Positions 10,417-21,253 of a stretch of 64,000 nt of DNA are shown piece by piece. The translations under genes were made by a program, and so were the position numbers. The DNA comes from Macrotis lagotis (taxonomy: Eukaryota; Chordata; Mammalia; Peramelemorphia; Peramelidae), in assembly GCF_037893015.1 (NCBI RefSeq), contig NC_133658.1, positions 888,022,080-888,086,079 of the forward strand, read 5' to 3'. Below the pieces are notes generated by a model. That model saw nothing but the letters and a program-made list of their open reading frames with translations. It was not told where the DNA came from and did no database searches. Positions within the stretch are counted from its first letter, which is position 1; each line of letters begins with the position of its first letter.

Positions 10417-13400
10417 CTGGAAGGAAAGGGAAGAAGAACCCTGAGTGAAGTTGGATTCTAAGCCTAAGAGAACAGAAAACTTTAACAGGGTGCCAGAGGC
10501 CCACCTCATCGCTTAGGAACTTCCTGTACAATAGGTTTTGGCAGACAGAAGCTGGGGCTTAAACAGGGAGGGGCTTGCCTTTCAACATTCACATACTAGC
10601 TATGTGCCATGCACTGGCCAGACTAGGGGAGAAACAGATAAACATGGTTTGGAATCATCTCAGTAAGCTCTCAGTGGAGATCATATCACCTGCATCTCCT
10701 CTTGTAAATCCTTCAGAGAGCTACATACACACAGTTCCTGAAGGCCCTTCTCTAGGCTCCACATTCTGTGGCTACCACTACAGTATTGGCATTAATGTCT
10801 TTAAAACCCATGTAAATAGAGGACAACAGACTCCTTCCTGTTGAGCTCAGTTACTCTGAGGTCCTCCGGGGAGGCTCTTCTCATCCAAATGGCTATGTTT
10901 CACTTATGTAAATGACTTTTACCACTTTGAAGAGGAAAGTGATTTCCATCTTTCTCTCCAATATTTCCATTAACCAAACTCACCTTCCTGACTTAGGGCT
11001 CAGTGGTTTCTCTGTTTCTGGGCTTTTAAGAGCAGAAAGGAATACGTATACAGCAAGAATATTCTGAGGAAAAGATATGGAAACTTCACCCTAAAACTGG
11101 GCCGGGAGAAATAAGCCACTTTAACTAGGCACCAGAATTGGCTCACATAGAAAGCACATAGTAAAAACTTAATGTTTACTGACTGACCTTGGCCATAATG
11201 ACCATTTAAATCCTCACTGAACAGTGTGTGGGGAAGTCTGCTATAAATTTGTCCATTGGAAAGGTTCTATTATTTATACCTTAGCAGAGGACAAAAATTC
11301 ACTCTTAGGGTAAGTCAGAGAAGCATAAATTGGCATCTGATGGTACATGCTATGGAAATCAAGCCTGTGTATAGGCCTTTCTGAAGGATTAGGAAGCAAA
11401 GGCCATTTTAATGAGGTGGTAGAACCAGATTTTTATACCTTTTGGAAAGTGAGATGGAAGCTCTATAATGAGCTTTTCCTGGAGCTTATTGTATCTTTCT
11501 GACCCTGGTTTTAATCTACTCTGAGAACAAGTTTTGCTTTATGGATACTGAGCATAGGGAATCTGCCTAATGATAACTCACATTTTATATAATGTTTTTA
11601 CTTTTGTTGTTCAGTTGTGTCCAACTCTTTGTGACTCCATTTCTTGGCAAAGAGACTGGAGTGGTTGGTCATTTCCTCCTCCAGATCATTTTTGTTGTTT
11701 TTTTTTTTTTTTAGGTTTTTGCAAGGCAAATGGGGTTAAGTGGCTTGCCCAAGGCCACACAGCTAGGTAATTATTAAGTGTCTGAGACCGGATTTGAATC
11801 CAGGTACTCTTGACTCCAAGGCCTTATCCGCTACACCACCTAGCTGCCCCAAATCATTTTTTTAGTTTTTTGGGGTTTTTTTTGCAAGGCAATTGGGGTT
11901 AAATGGCTTGTCCAAGGCCACACAGCTAGGTCATTATTAAGTGTCTGAGGCTGGATTTGAACTCAGGTTCTCCTGACTCCAGGGCTGGTGCTCTATCTAC
12001 TGCACCACCTAGCCACTCCCCTTGAATTCACTTTACAGATGAGGAAACTGAGACAAACAAGGTTAAGTGACTTGCCAAGGGTCACACAGGCTGAATTTGA
12101 ACTCAAGATGTCTTTCTAACTCTAAGTCCAGCATTCTATCTGCCATGGTGCCACCTAGCTCCCCATAAAGCACTCTACATATATTATTTCATTTAATCTT
12201 TACAAGATCTTAGTGAGATAGGTACTTCTTTTTTCCCTTACTTTACAAATTTAGAAACAGTGACACACAGTATGAGTCTGAGGCAGAATTTGAGCCCTGG
12301 ACTTCTTAACTCCTGTACACTACCTCACAATGAGACATCCCTGGAGCCTGGGTTCTACCTTTCCAGATGAGAATAGTTGCTTTGCCAACTTTGAAGTGCT
12401 ACATAAATGTTTGTAGCTATTACACAAGGTCACATAGAAACCCGCCAGGACTTTGGCATTTCAGTCTGGAGAGGGAAGCGGGCAGGCCTCAGGATGGTTG
12501 GCCACTCACCGCTGCTGTTGAGGAAGGTCCCAGCTGCACAGAGAACACAGTCAAAGCAGCAGTGGTGCAGCCCCACTATCCTCCGGGCCTCTCCTGCTAG
12601 ACACTCCTTGGAGCACACTGAAGGAGGCACCTGGATAAAACCACAGGCATCCCAGTTCAGACTGGAAGGGGAATGAGCAGGAGGGGCCTTAAAAGGCGAT
12701 GCTATGGAAAGACTTAGGAAGCTAGGCAAGAGGGGCCACCTTGGGAGCCACCGTGGTTCTGGTGCACCTGCTGGATTTTGTATTTTGCTAGTAGAGGTGC
12801 ATAAGAATTGTGCCCTCAGAAATTTCTGCAGGGTCTGGCATGCTGAGAATGTTCACTTGTAGCTTTGAGGAGACTTTCCCACCCTGACATCCCCCAACCA
12901 CCCCCAGGTGTGATCATCTGACTGCCAATGCCCTATCCCAGGGTGATTCTCAGAGGTGGCTTGTTACCTGATTTTTTTCTTTGTGCCAGCAGATTTTAGT
13001 CTCATCTACTTCCAAGTGAACTGGATACCATGTAGAAGCTCCAATGATTTTGTAGGTCCAGTTAGGGCCGTTCCAGTCCCATGTAATAATATCATAGCTA
13101 CTGACCGGATCGCCATGTTCATTAAAGGACACGGGGTTTCCATGCAGCATGAAATTCACCTTCTTGATCTCCTCCAGCAGCTACAATACAGAAGAGCCAT
13201 GTACTCCAACTACCAACTGTACCAAACTTCCCTTAAGAACCCAGCCTGAGCAAAGCAAAAGAATGCAAGACAAGACCTGTTTTAAGAGAGGGAACAGAGT
13301 GGCTAGGTGGTACAGAAGATAAAGCACTGGCCCTGGAGCCAGGAGGACTTGAATTTAAATTTGATCTCAGATTTGACCTTCTGTGACTCGGGCAATTCTC

Positions 13401-16400
13401 TTAACTTGATTGATTCCTTAATTGGGGAGGAGGGGAGAGAAAAAGAGAGTGGAAATAAATGCATCAAGGTGGGAATCTACTTAGAAGGTAAGGAGCTCAA
13501 CCAGGTCTATGTTATTTAGAGAAAGGACACCTCTTTCCATGGGTTCTCTTCCCCTTCCTAAGTGATACAGGATATGATAGTTTCCCTGTTGAGGTTTTTG
13601 CAAGCATCCAGGGATATGACAGGGAGGACAATGAGAAAATGTGGGGAGATGAGAATTTTCTCAAGGGAATTTGCCTTTGGTTTCCTAGCTTTCCTATACT
13701 CTTTTTCCACTGAGAATACAGAGGTCTACTCTGATACAACAGAATCTGAGCTCTAAGAAGAATAAAATGAGTCCCCAGGGTACCACAGGAAGCCCGGAGA
13801 ATGATACTTCCAGAACATGGCTTTTGAGAGGTAAAGTTCCAGCCCTCTCACCTGCCAAGGATAGACCCTGCTTGTGTTGCAGACTCTTGAGTGGCATCCC
13901 AGGAGCTGGTGTAACCCGTGTGCCACAGCATACACAGCAGTATACACATTGTAAGCAGAATTCATGGAAAATGGACTCAGCTCAGCATTGATATCTATTG
14001 GAAAAGACAGATGCTGATTGCAGATCTGATTGTCTGCATCCTGGGAAGGGTCGATTGATGGCTTTGAGGTCCCCCTAGCCTGGGTGTAGGCTTCTTCAAA
14101 CTCCTTTATTCCAAGGATCTCTCTCTGCTGGATAGCTACCCCAATCACTGTCCCAATCCTTGAAATGCCAGGCACCTTTGTGATGTAACTGGAGATGGAC
14201 CAGTCTTCTGTGGCTAGCCACACTTTGTCAGTCACATTCCTCAGCACCACCGCCTTAAAGAAGATGTGGGCCAGCCTTTTGGTGCTGAAGACGACCACTA
14301 CCTGAGTATAAAACTTCATGAGGGACAACATCATATTCTTCATCTTGCTGTCATCAACTTGGGCTGAAGTGGGCACAAAATCTTTATAGGCAATGCAGAT
14401 TTCCTCTTCCATGGTCAATTCTTCCATCATCTGCACCCCCTGCAAGCCATAGTCATTATCACTACCAATCACTGAGATCCAAGACCACCGGAACTTCTTC
14501 AGCAGCTTCACAATCGTCTGAGCCTGGTGTTCATCACTTGGGATAGTGCGCAGGAATGAGGGGTATTTCCACTTCTCACTGAACACCATGCTGCTCGCCC
14601 CATAGCTGATCTGCAGGGAAGGAATTCTGGGATGTGGGTTCAATCCATCAAGGACTGCTAGTTGCTAGGGATACCATGAAAGAAGCAGAACAATCCTCCT
14701 CTCAAGTTTATTTTCGAGGGAAGGAGACAACATGTGTAATACACATAATATTCACATACATATATATATATATTTATACACATATTCAAATACACATGTC
14801 TATACAAAACAGGAATACTAGAAATTGAGGGAAGAGAAATCAGGAAAGACTTCATAAAGAAGGGGGCACTTGAATTTTTTAAGGAAAGTAGGGAATCTGA
14901 AAGGTAGAGGAGAGGAAGCTGGCTACTCCAGTCATGGAGAATAGCCAGTCAAAGGCAAAGAGATGGGAAATGGAGAAGCAGAAGGTCAATTGAACTGAAC
15001 TACAGGGTAGATGAAAGCTGGAAAGGTCAGTTGAATTCAGGTAATAAAATGCTTTAAATGTCAAGCAGAGGGGCGTCTAGGTGGTGCAGTGGATAGAGTA
15101 CTGGTCCTGGAGTCAGGAGGACCTGAGTTCAGGTTACCTAGCTGTGTGGCCTTGGGCAAGCCACTTAACCCCATTTGCCTTGCAAAATCCAAAAAAAAAA
15201 TGTCAAGCAGAGGAGTTTACATTTGAGTCAAAGGGAGGGTGATAGGAAACTTCTAGACTGGAGAAGCAGTGTAGTATATAGTACGTGGAGCACTGATCTG
15301 ACAGGAAGACCTAAGTTCAAATCGTAGCTCAAGTACATATAAGCAATATGGTTCAAATCATTTTTCTCTATTTGTGCTTTAATCTCATTTTTTTAATTTA
15401 AAATTTTATTTTCTCCAATTACATACAGTTTTTAACATTCATTTTTTAATAAGATTTTGAGTTCCACATTTTCTCCCTTCCCTCCATGATATAGGCCATA
15501 TACATAATATCATGTCAAATCTATTTCTATACTAGACATGTTGTGAAATCAGAGCAAAAGGGAAAACACCATGAATCTCCTTATTAAGTGAGGTTGGCTT
15601 CCAATGTTCCATCTAGAACTAAATCTATGATTCCATGGCCTTATGAGCAATGACATGGTCAGACTTGTGCTTTAGAAACATCACTGTAGTGGTTATAAGG
15701 ATTGGAGTGGGGAGAGACTTGAGGCAGAGAGAGTGAACAAACTCATGGAGTAGTCTAGTGGGAGGTGACAAGGGCCTGTACCATCACAGGGAGCCTTTGA
15801 GGAGGAAGAAGGGGTGTGTAGGACAGTTAAGTCAGTGTGGATATAAACTTGCATGTATATAGTACAGTGCTAAGTTTGAGGGAATGAAGAAAAGCAGAGG
15901 TTAGTTCCTGACAATCTAGGTGACAGTTGCTAAGTTATATACAAACCAAGACAGAGACAGGATGAACTGGAGCTAATTAACAAAGGGAAGACCCCACCAT
16001 CAAAGAGAATAAGAAAATCCTTGTAGAAGGTGAGATTTTTAACAGATTTGGAAGAAGCCGGAGAGGATAGGGCTTAGATAGGAGAGAGCATTTCAGGCAT
16101 GGGGGGGTGGGGAACAGTCAGAGAGGATTCCCCAGGGATGGATTGTCTTGTGGAAGGAGCAGCAAAGTGACTGGAAAGATAGGAAGACGCCAGATTATGA
16201 AGGCTCTGAAAGACAAAAGATGAAGCCGGAATCCAATAGAATTGCATATCTGGGACAAGCAAGACTGAGCAGCCTAGAATAATACTGAGGCTGAGAACCC
16301 GTGTTATTGGCAAGATGGTGGTGGTGAGATGGTGAGAGAACTAAGGAAGTTCAGAAGAGGGGTTCATTGGAGAAGAAAGCTGTTCAGAAGGAAAAAGTGG

Positions 16401-19132
16401 TCAGTGGTGTCAAATGCTGCAGAGAGGTCAGGAAGGCTGAGAACTGAGGAAAAAATCCTTAGCCTTGACAATTAGCAACTTTGAAGAAAGTTTCACCTGA
16501 GTGAAGAGGTCAGCCTTCAGATTGCAGAGAGTTTAGAAAAGAATGAAAGGAAGTTGAGAGAATGTGTATTGACTTTTTTTTAGGAATTTGGCTGAAAAAA
16601 AGAAAGGAAAGAGGGAAATAGTTTGAGAAGACTGTTTTTAAGGATAGGGGAGACTGGCAAGTTTTTGCAGGCAGCAAGGAAGGTATGAGGAAAAAGAGGG
16701 GTTAACATTTAAGGGGGAGCAATCTACCGGAAAAGAGAATGGATGGGATTTAGGGAGTGTATAGGAGGCTTGGCACAATCAACAAGAGTTACTTATTCAT
16801 CAGACATTCATTTGTAAAGGAGAAGATAGGTGATGGTATCAAGGGGTCAAGAAATACAAAGAAGAAAAATGAGAAAGTTTGTATGAGCCAGTCAAAAACC
16901 AATGATTGACATCCATTGGCCAACCCCCAAAGTAACATTATAAGAAGGTGGTGCACATTAAAGCTTCCTACAAATCCCTAACTTGGGGCTGGTCTGGACA
17001 GAGGACTTAAAAGTCTCCAGCTTACCTGGGGGATCAAGAATGTGCTCAGTAGGGATGCAGTTATGGAGGCCAGCTCAGAGCTATCTGGTCCAATCACTGC
17101 CACTGCCTTGGGGTGATAGCTGAAGAGGTTTTCAGGAATCCTGATGTGATTGCTTCTGGACTGGGAGAGAATACTCAGGGTGGCGTACACATTTGCAGAC
17201 TTTGAACATACATCGTAGAGTTCATAGCCCAGAGTGATATTGGGAAGTAGAGAGCTGGAGTTATTAATCTCTTCTATGGCAAACCTCATGGCCTGAAAGA
17301 GGTGGTAGCCATGGCCATTGATGGTATCGGGGCTGTGGGAAAGACAGGACCAGAGAAGTAAAGATGTCATTAGCACTGAGGCTCCAAGACTCTTTCCTTC
17401 TGAGGTGGGGTCATTGAATCTAGTCCACTATGTATTCCAGTATAGAATATCTAACATGTCATGTTAAGGTTTCCAAAGTGTTCTATGAGGATTCTTGCAT
17501 TTGATTCAGATCTTCATTTTTCCCTGAAGATCTGTGATGTGACATTATCTGCATTTTACGTGTAAGAAAATTGAGGCTCAGAGAGGCTGTGTAACTTGCC
17601 CAAAAGTATCTGGGGAAGGATTTGAGTTTAGTACTTTTTCCAAGAATAGTCCTCCATCCTTGGCACCATCTACTCTTTGGGCATTCAGTAACTGGTAATA
17701 ATGACCTTTTTATTGTGGGAATACTTAGTCTACTGAAAGCAGAAGCTACAAAGAAGGCTAGCCTGAGAGTCTAGAAGACCTGGGTTCAAGTCTCACCTCT
17801 GACATATCAGTGAACAAATCAGTGAACCTCTATATACTCCAGACTTATATTCTAAACCTATTACTTGCAGAGAAGGTGCCCACTTGTATCAGTGAAGGGA
17901 GTTTCCTCATTTGGGAAGCCCATAGATAAATGTGATCACAAGTTTACTTGCTGTTATCCTATTAATTCTATTTCTATAAACTTGACTTTTATATGCCAGG
18001 CAGTATTGCAAATAGGCGAATTTGGCCACTGGGTGTCAGGAAAAGTTTCCTAACTAATTAGGATTATTATGCTAGGCTAACTTTAGAAGTGCGGTCCTGA
18101 TCCCTAGATGTCTTCAAGTAGAGGCTGGAGGGCTTCTGGGTAGCCCGTAGTATGGATTCCTTTTGAGATTTATAGTAAATTAAATGGCTTTAAATAATTC
18201 ATTTTCATTCCCACAACAAACCTGGAAGGTAGGGGCTAATATCTCCATTTTACAGATGAGGAAACTGAGGCAGAGAGCATTTCAGAGACTTACCCAGGGT
18301 CACAATATTTCCATGATGTAGGTGCTACTGTCCTTACTTTACAGATGAGGAAAGTGAGGTAAAGAGACAGTAAATGACCTGTCCAAGGTCCACAGCTAGT
18401 AAGTGTCTGAACTGGAATTTGAATTCAGGCTTCCTGACTCCAGGCCCAGCACTCTGTGAACATAGACACCCCCTTCCTGTGATTCTGCTTGTGGCAGTAT
18501 TTGTGGAAGAAAAGGAGAATTTATATTTTTATCAGCATTATCCTGGGTATATGGTCTTTTCTCCTGAGAAGTCCAGTTGGAAAGACAAAGAGACACTTAA
18601 AATATGGAACCTAGATGTAATTCAACAGAAAAAAGCCAGAGTAAAATAATAAACCGAGATAGAGCAGAGGGGAGAGAGTAAAAGACAGATGAGGATGGGT
18701 GAGCATTCTCAGGAAAGATTTCCACAGGAATCCTGTCCTGAGGGAACTCTTGGTAATAAGAAAATGGTTGTAAATGAGTGGTAAAGAAAAAGGACAATTC
18801 AGAGATCCTGATCCAGTAAAAGTCCAGAAGCAAGGAATTAGCATGTGAACTCCAAGTGGAAGAGAATTCAGTGTGGAAGGGAAGAATACTTCTTTGCAGC
18901 TGGCTTCATTGAGGTAGTGGTTCAAATCCCTCACTTACCTGTCACACAGGGTCACCTCAGGTATGAGTGGGACTTCACGGTACACAGCGTGGATGGGGAA
19001 CAATCCTGCAATGATGTGATCTCCAGGCATCTTGAAGTCAGAAGGGGTCTCCATTTCATGACAGGTGAAGAGACAGGAAATGAAAAGAGGCAGATAGTAG
19101 ATGGGAGCTTTAATGGAGAACATGCTGCCCAA
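9485..19132 (-). CDS. TAS1R1: TAS1R1, taste receptor type 1 member 1 (umami subunit), complete
   Basis: Class C GPCR that pairs with TAS1R3 in the taste-cell membrane to sense L-amino acids, enhanced by purine nucleotides. Six exons: 18939-19132, 17026-17332, 13852-14610, 12968-13180, 12510-12630 and 9485-10416, all GT-AG with agreeing phases. The coding total is 2526 nt, giving 841 residues, the human length. A signal peptide ([20 protein letters not shown]) is followed by the Venus-flytrap domain (to about 490), the cysteine-rich domain (about 495-560) and seven membrane segments. The class C motif PENYNEAKC and a [11 protein letters not shown] tail are present. Glutamate contacts equal to human S172, D192, Y220 and E301 are kept (S173, D193, Y221, E302). 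Two of four known IMP contacts differ. Met4 is an alternative start. No stop or frameshift is seen, so the receptor looks functional. Confidence 0.98.
11694..11850 (-). repeat. WSINE-type SINE
   Basis: Full-length minus-strand copy: T run, TTTTTGCAAGGCAAATGGGG, then CACACAGCTAGGTAATTATT, ending in the tRNA-like head CCACCTAGCTGCCCC. A short duplication ATCATTTTT flanks it. Confidence 0.85.
11862..12020 (-). repeat. WSINE-type SINE
   Basis: Second minus-strand copy next to the first, more diverged (GGATTTGAACTCAGGTTCTC, GCACCACCTAGCCACTCCCC). It lies inside the same host MAR1-type element. Confidence 0.8.
12174..12340 (-). repeat. MIR-like SINE remnant
   Basis: Minus-strand order of AAAGCACTCTACATATATTA, TTTACAAATTTAGAAACAGTG and GAGCCCTGGACTTC suggests an old MIR-like copy. 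Confidence 0.45.
13298..13420 (+). repeat. SINE remnant in TAS1R1 intron 3
   Basis: GTGGCTAGGTGGTACAG, TAAAGCACTGGCCCTGGAGC and CTTGAATTTAAATTTGATC follow the plus-strand head of the marsupial SINE. No clear tail. Confidence 0.6.
13852..14610 (-). CDS. TAS1R1: TAS1R1 exon 3: core of ligand-binding Venus-flytrap domain
   Basis: Part of the TAS1R1 CDS: 759 nt, 253 codons, phase 0 at both ends. It carries ISYGASS (S173), RTIPSD (D193), GSDNDYG (Y221), FSTKRLAH (K278 where human has R277) and [13 protein letters not shown] (E302, D303, S307, Y309). The end NTSRVYPWQ matches the human VYPWQ junction. Confidence 0.97.
15070..15200 (+). repeat. WSINE-type SINE with internal deletion
   Basis: Plus-strand copy from GGCGTCTAGGTGGTGCAG to TTTGCCTTGCAAAATCC plus an A tail. 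The middle TCAGACACTTAATAATT part is missing. The intron word TGTCAAGCAGAG flanks both sides as a duplication. Confidence 0.85.
15380..15600 (-). repeat. L1 3' UTR remnant
   Basis: Minus-strand L1 3' end: TTTTTAATTTAAAATTTTAT, CAATTACATACA and TTTTGAGTTCCACATTTTCT. Old. Confidence 0.65.
17333..18938 (-). other. TAS1R1: TAS1R1 intron 1
   Basis: 1.6 kb with a SINE-like stretch near 17740-17830, a short CR1/L3-like piece (about 18080-18180) and MIR-type SINE sequence at 18230-18460. No gene seen. Confidence 0.7.
18230..18460 (-). repeat. Two adjoining MIR-type SINE remnants
   Basis: TTTTACAGATGAGGAAACTG and TTTACAGATGAGGAAAGTG each open a minus-strand MIR-like 3' region. The second ends TTGAATTCAGGCTTCCTGAC. 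Confidence 0.65.
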
Positions 19133-19840
19133 ATGGGAAATCTACTTCTCTTTATGTCAGAGGTGGGCCAGTTCTCCAAGTTTGGGGCTACAGAAGTAGG
19201 CAGAATCTAGAGCCCCTCCCCTCATCCTCCACAAATTTATGCTTTGGAAAAGGGTGGGTCTTGAATAGAATATACAAAACCCAACTCTGGTAGTGAAAAC
19301 GTTTGAGTTGGATTTCCTGGCTTGTGGTTTTGCACAGGAACCCAAGGGGTGCCATTGGGGCAAATGAGGGGGTGCACTGTCCTTGATTCTCAGGTGGCAC
19401 CCATTGCCTCTCATTTGACAACTGTGGATTTAGATCAGGAAGGGTGTGGTAGTTTTTGTTGTTTCAGAGTTTTGCTAAACCTTGGGAGGCCGCATTAAAG
19501 GAAGTCACCTGTATGATTTAGCTGTGGGTCCAGTCTTCTGTATATTGAAGTTAAAGTAACAGCTCCTTCCCTGACTATCTTCCCAAGGCAGATCTCAGAT
19601 CTCTATGGCACTTAGATGGGAATAGGGGTAGAAGTTATGTGGGCAGCACAGGGACTTCTTGAAGTGAGAAAGGTCATGCATTACTGTGGAGAGGAAATAG
19701 GCTTGGAGTAGAGAAAGCTTGGGTTCAAATCTCTAAGAAAGTCTTTTAACTTCCCTGTCCTGTTTTTATTTATAAAATTTTCTTTATAAAATAAGGGGGA
19801 TGTTTTGGTGTCAAAACTTCTAAGAGCTCTAAATCTATGT

Positions 19841-20075
19841 TGTTGTTTGGTTGGTTCCCACTCTCCTTGACCCCATTTGGGTTTTTCTTGACAAAGGTAC
19901 TGGAGTGGTTTGCCATTTCCTTCTTTACCTTTGCTAATGTATGGTACTTCTGGTTAAGTATCAGTTAGAGGTGATACTTGTGACTTGCCTGAGGTCACAC
20001 AGCTAAGTAATTTAGAGAGGTGATATTTTAACACAGATCTGCCTGATTCCAAGGTTGGCATACCATCTACCATGT
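19841..20075 (-). repeat. MAR1-type SINE remnant
   Basis: GTTGTTTGGTTGGTTCCCAC, TTGACAAAGGTACTGGAGTG, GTTTGCCATTTCCTTC and CACACAGCTAAGTAATT follow minus-strand MAR1 order. Confidence 0.7.
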
Positions 20076-20140
20076 CATATGTGTATGTATAAATTGTCTC
20101 TGCTTGTGTCATATACCCGTTATACTGTGGACTGGATGGC

Positions 20141-20275
20141 TTATTTTGTTTTTGCAAGGCCATGGGGTTAACTGACTTGCCTGAGGTCACACAGCTAGGT
20201 CACTATTATGTCTGAGGTCAAATTTGAACTCAGACTCCAGGGCTGGTGCTCTATCCACTGCACCTCCTAGCTGCC
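20141..20275 (-). repeat. WSINE-type SINE
   Basis: GTTTTTGCAAGGCCATGGGG through CACTGCACCTCCTAGCTGCC on the plus strand, the reverse complement of the standard element. Confidence 0.8.
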
Positions 20276-20286
20276 CCTGGATGACT

Positions 20287-20823
20287 GACTTTTTTTTAAG
20301 AAAGATTTTATTTTGAATCTTACAATTTTTCCCCTAATCTCGCTTCTCTTCCCCCACCTCCCACAGTCTGTTAGTCTTTACATTGTTTCCATGGTATGTA
20401 TATATTGATCTAAGTTGAATGTGATGAGAGAGAAATCATAGCCTTAAGGAAGAAACAAAGTATAAGAGATAGCAAGATCACATCACATTTTTTTAAAAAT
20501 AAAAGGTCAGATTTGGCCTCAGACCTAGCTGTGTGACCTCGGGCAAGCCGCTTAACCCCATTTGCCTTGCAAAAAAAAAAATCTAAAAAAATAAAAGAAT
20601 TAAAAGTCGTATTTGTTCGAACTCCATGGCTCTTTCTCTGGACACAGATGTATTCTCCATTGCAAACAGCCCCAAATTGTCCCTGCTCCAGCTGGATCAT
20701 CGCCCCCATGTTGCTGTTAGGGTGCAGGGTTCTGGTTCTGCTCCTCTCCCTCAGCATCAGGTCATGCAGATGCCTCCAGGCTTCCCTGAATTCCCTCCTG
20801 GTTTCTGCAAGAACAACAGAGTT
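20287..20823 (-). repeat. 5'-truncated L1 with a SINE inserted
   Basis: Minus-strand L1 3' UTR and ORF2 end (TTAGTCTTTACATTGTTTCC, CCCATGTTGCTGTTAGGG, AGGCTTCCCTGAATTCC). CCTGGATGACT at 20276-20286 and CCTGGATGATT at 20824-20834 are the likely target duplications. A SINE piece interrupts it at about 20505-20587. Confidence 0.8.
20505..20587 (+). repeat. WSINE-type SINE, 3' part only
   Basis: GTCAGATTTGGCCTCAGACC, GTGTGACCTCGGGCAAGCC and TTTGCCTTGCAAAA plus an A run. AAAAATAAAAG repeats on each side. Confidence 0.75.
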
Positions 20824-21201
20824 CCTGGATGATTACATTGACGTTTCCAACCACATGCAAATACAAACTGAGGCAGAGGGGGCTGGCGCCGCAGGGCATG
20901 CTCAGTGAAGGCCCTCTGCCCGCTCAGGCGCGGGCGGGCACGGCTCTGGCTACTCCAGGCCACCATTTGGGGTTTCCTTGGCCAAGCTTCCGGCCCCCGG
21001 GGCGGCGCGGCCACGGCGGCCACACGACCCAGGCTGGCCCCCAGCCGCACCCTCTCCTCCACACCCCCGGGAGCTGGCAGCGCCACGTGACTCGCCCAGG
21101 GTCACCGGGCCAGTCCGGGCGGCGCCCGGGCCCCGCCCCTCGGGCTCGGGGCGGGAGCGCCGGCGCTTCCGGTCCCGTGACACCCGCCCGCGCCGGGCCA
21201 G

Positions 21202-21213
21202 TTCTCGCGAGAA
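21202..21213. promoter_or_regulatory. CGCG palindrome (TCTCGCGAGA class)
   Basis: TTCTCGCGAGAA is a perfect 12-bp palindrome containing the TCTCGCGAGA motif known at housekeeping CpG promoters, for which BANP and ZBTB33 have been proposed as binders. Its place just before the NOL9 start fits a core-promoter role. Confidence 0.7.
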
Positions 21214-21253
21214 GCGGCGCGGGGAAGGCGCGGCGGGAGCCGGCGAGAGCGGC

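Larger units (their letters stand above)
11606..12164 (-). repeat. MAR1-type SINE split by two nested SINEs
   Basis: The left part (11606-11690, GTTGTTCAGTTGTGTCC and TTGGCAAAGAGACTGGAGTG) and right part (12022-12164, TTTACAGATGAGGAAACTG to CCACCTAGCTCCCC) are the two halves of one minus-strand MAR1-type element. Two younger SINEs lie between them. Confidence 0.75.
10417..12509 (-). other. TAS1R1: TAS1R1 intron 5
   Basis: 2.1 kb. Unique sequence to about 11600, then a MAR1-type SINE interrupted by two WSINE-type copies, then a MIR-like stretch (about 12174-12340). Confidence 0.8.
14611..17025 (-). other. TAS1R1: TAS1R1 intron 2
   Basis: 2.4 kb with a short TA run (about 14757-14775), a WSINE-type SINE (15070-15200), SINE-like sequence (about 15265-15380), an L1 3' remnant (15380-15600) and about 1 kb (15650-16860) of purine-rich, unclassified interspersed-repeat sequence also seen elsewhere in the window. 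Confidence 0.75.
19133..20879. other. Intergenic region between the divergent TAS1R1 and NOL9 genes
   Basis: Contains a MAR1-type remnant, a WSINE-type copy and an L1 3' end with a SINE inside it. No TATA box or other clear TAS1R1 promoter element could be assigned. Confidence 0.7.
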
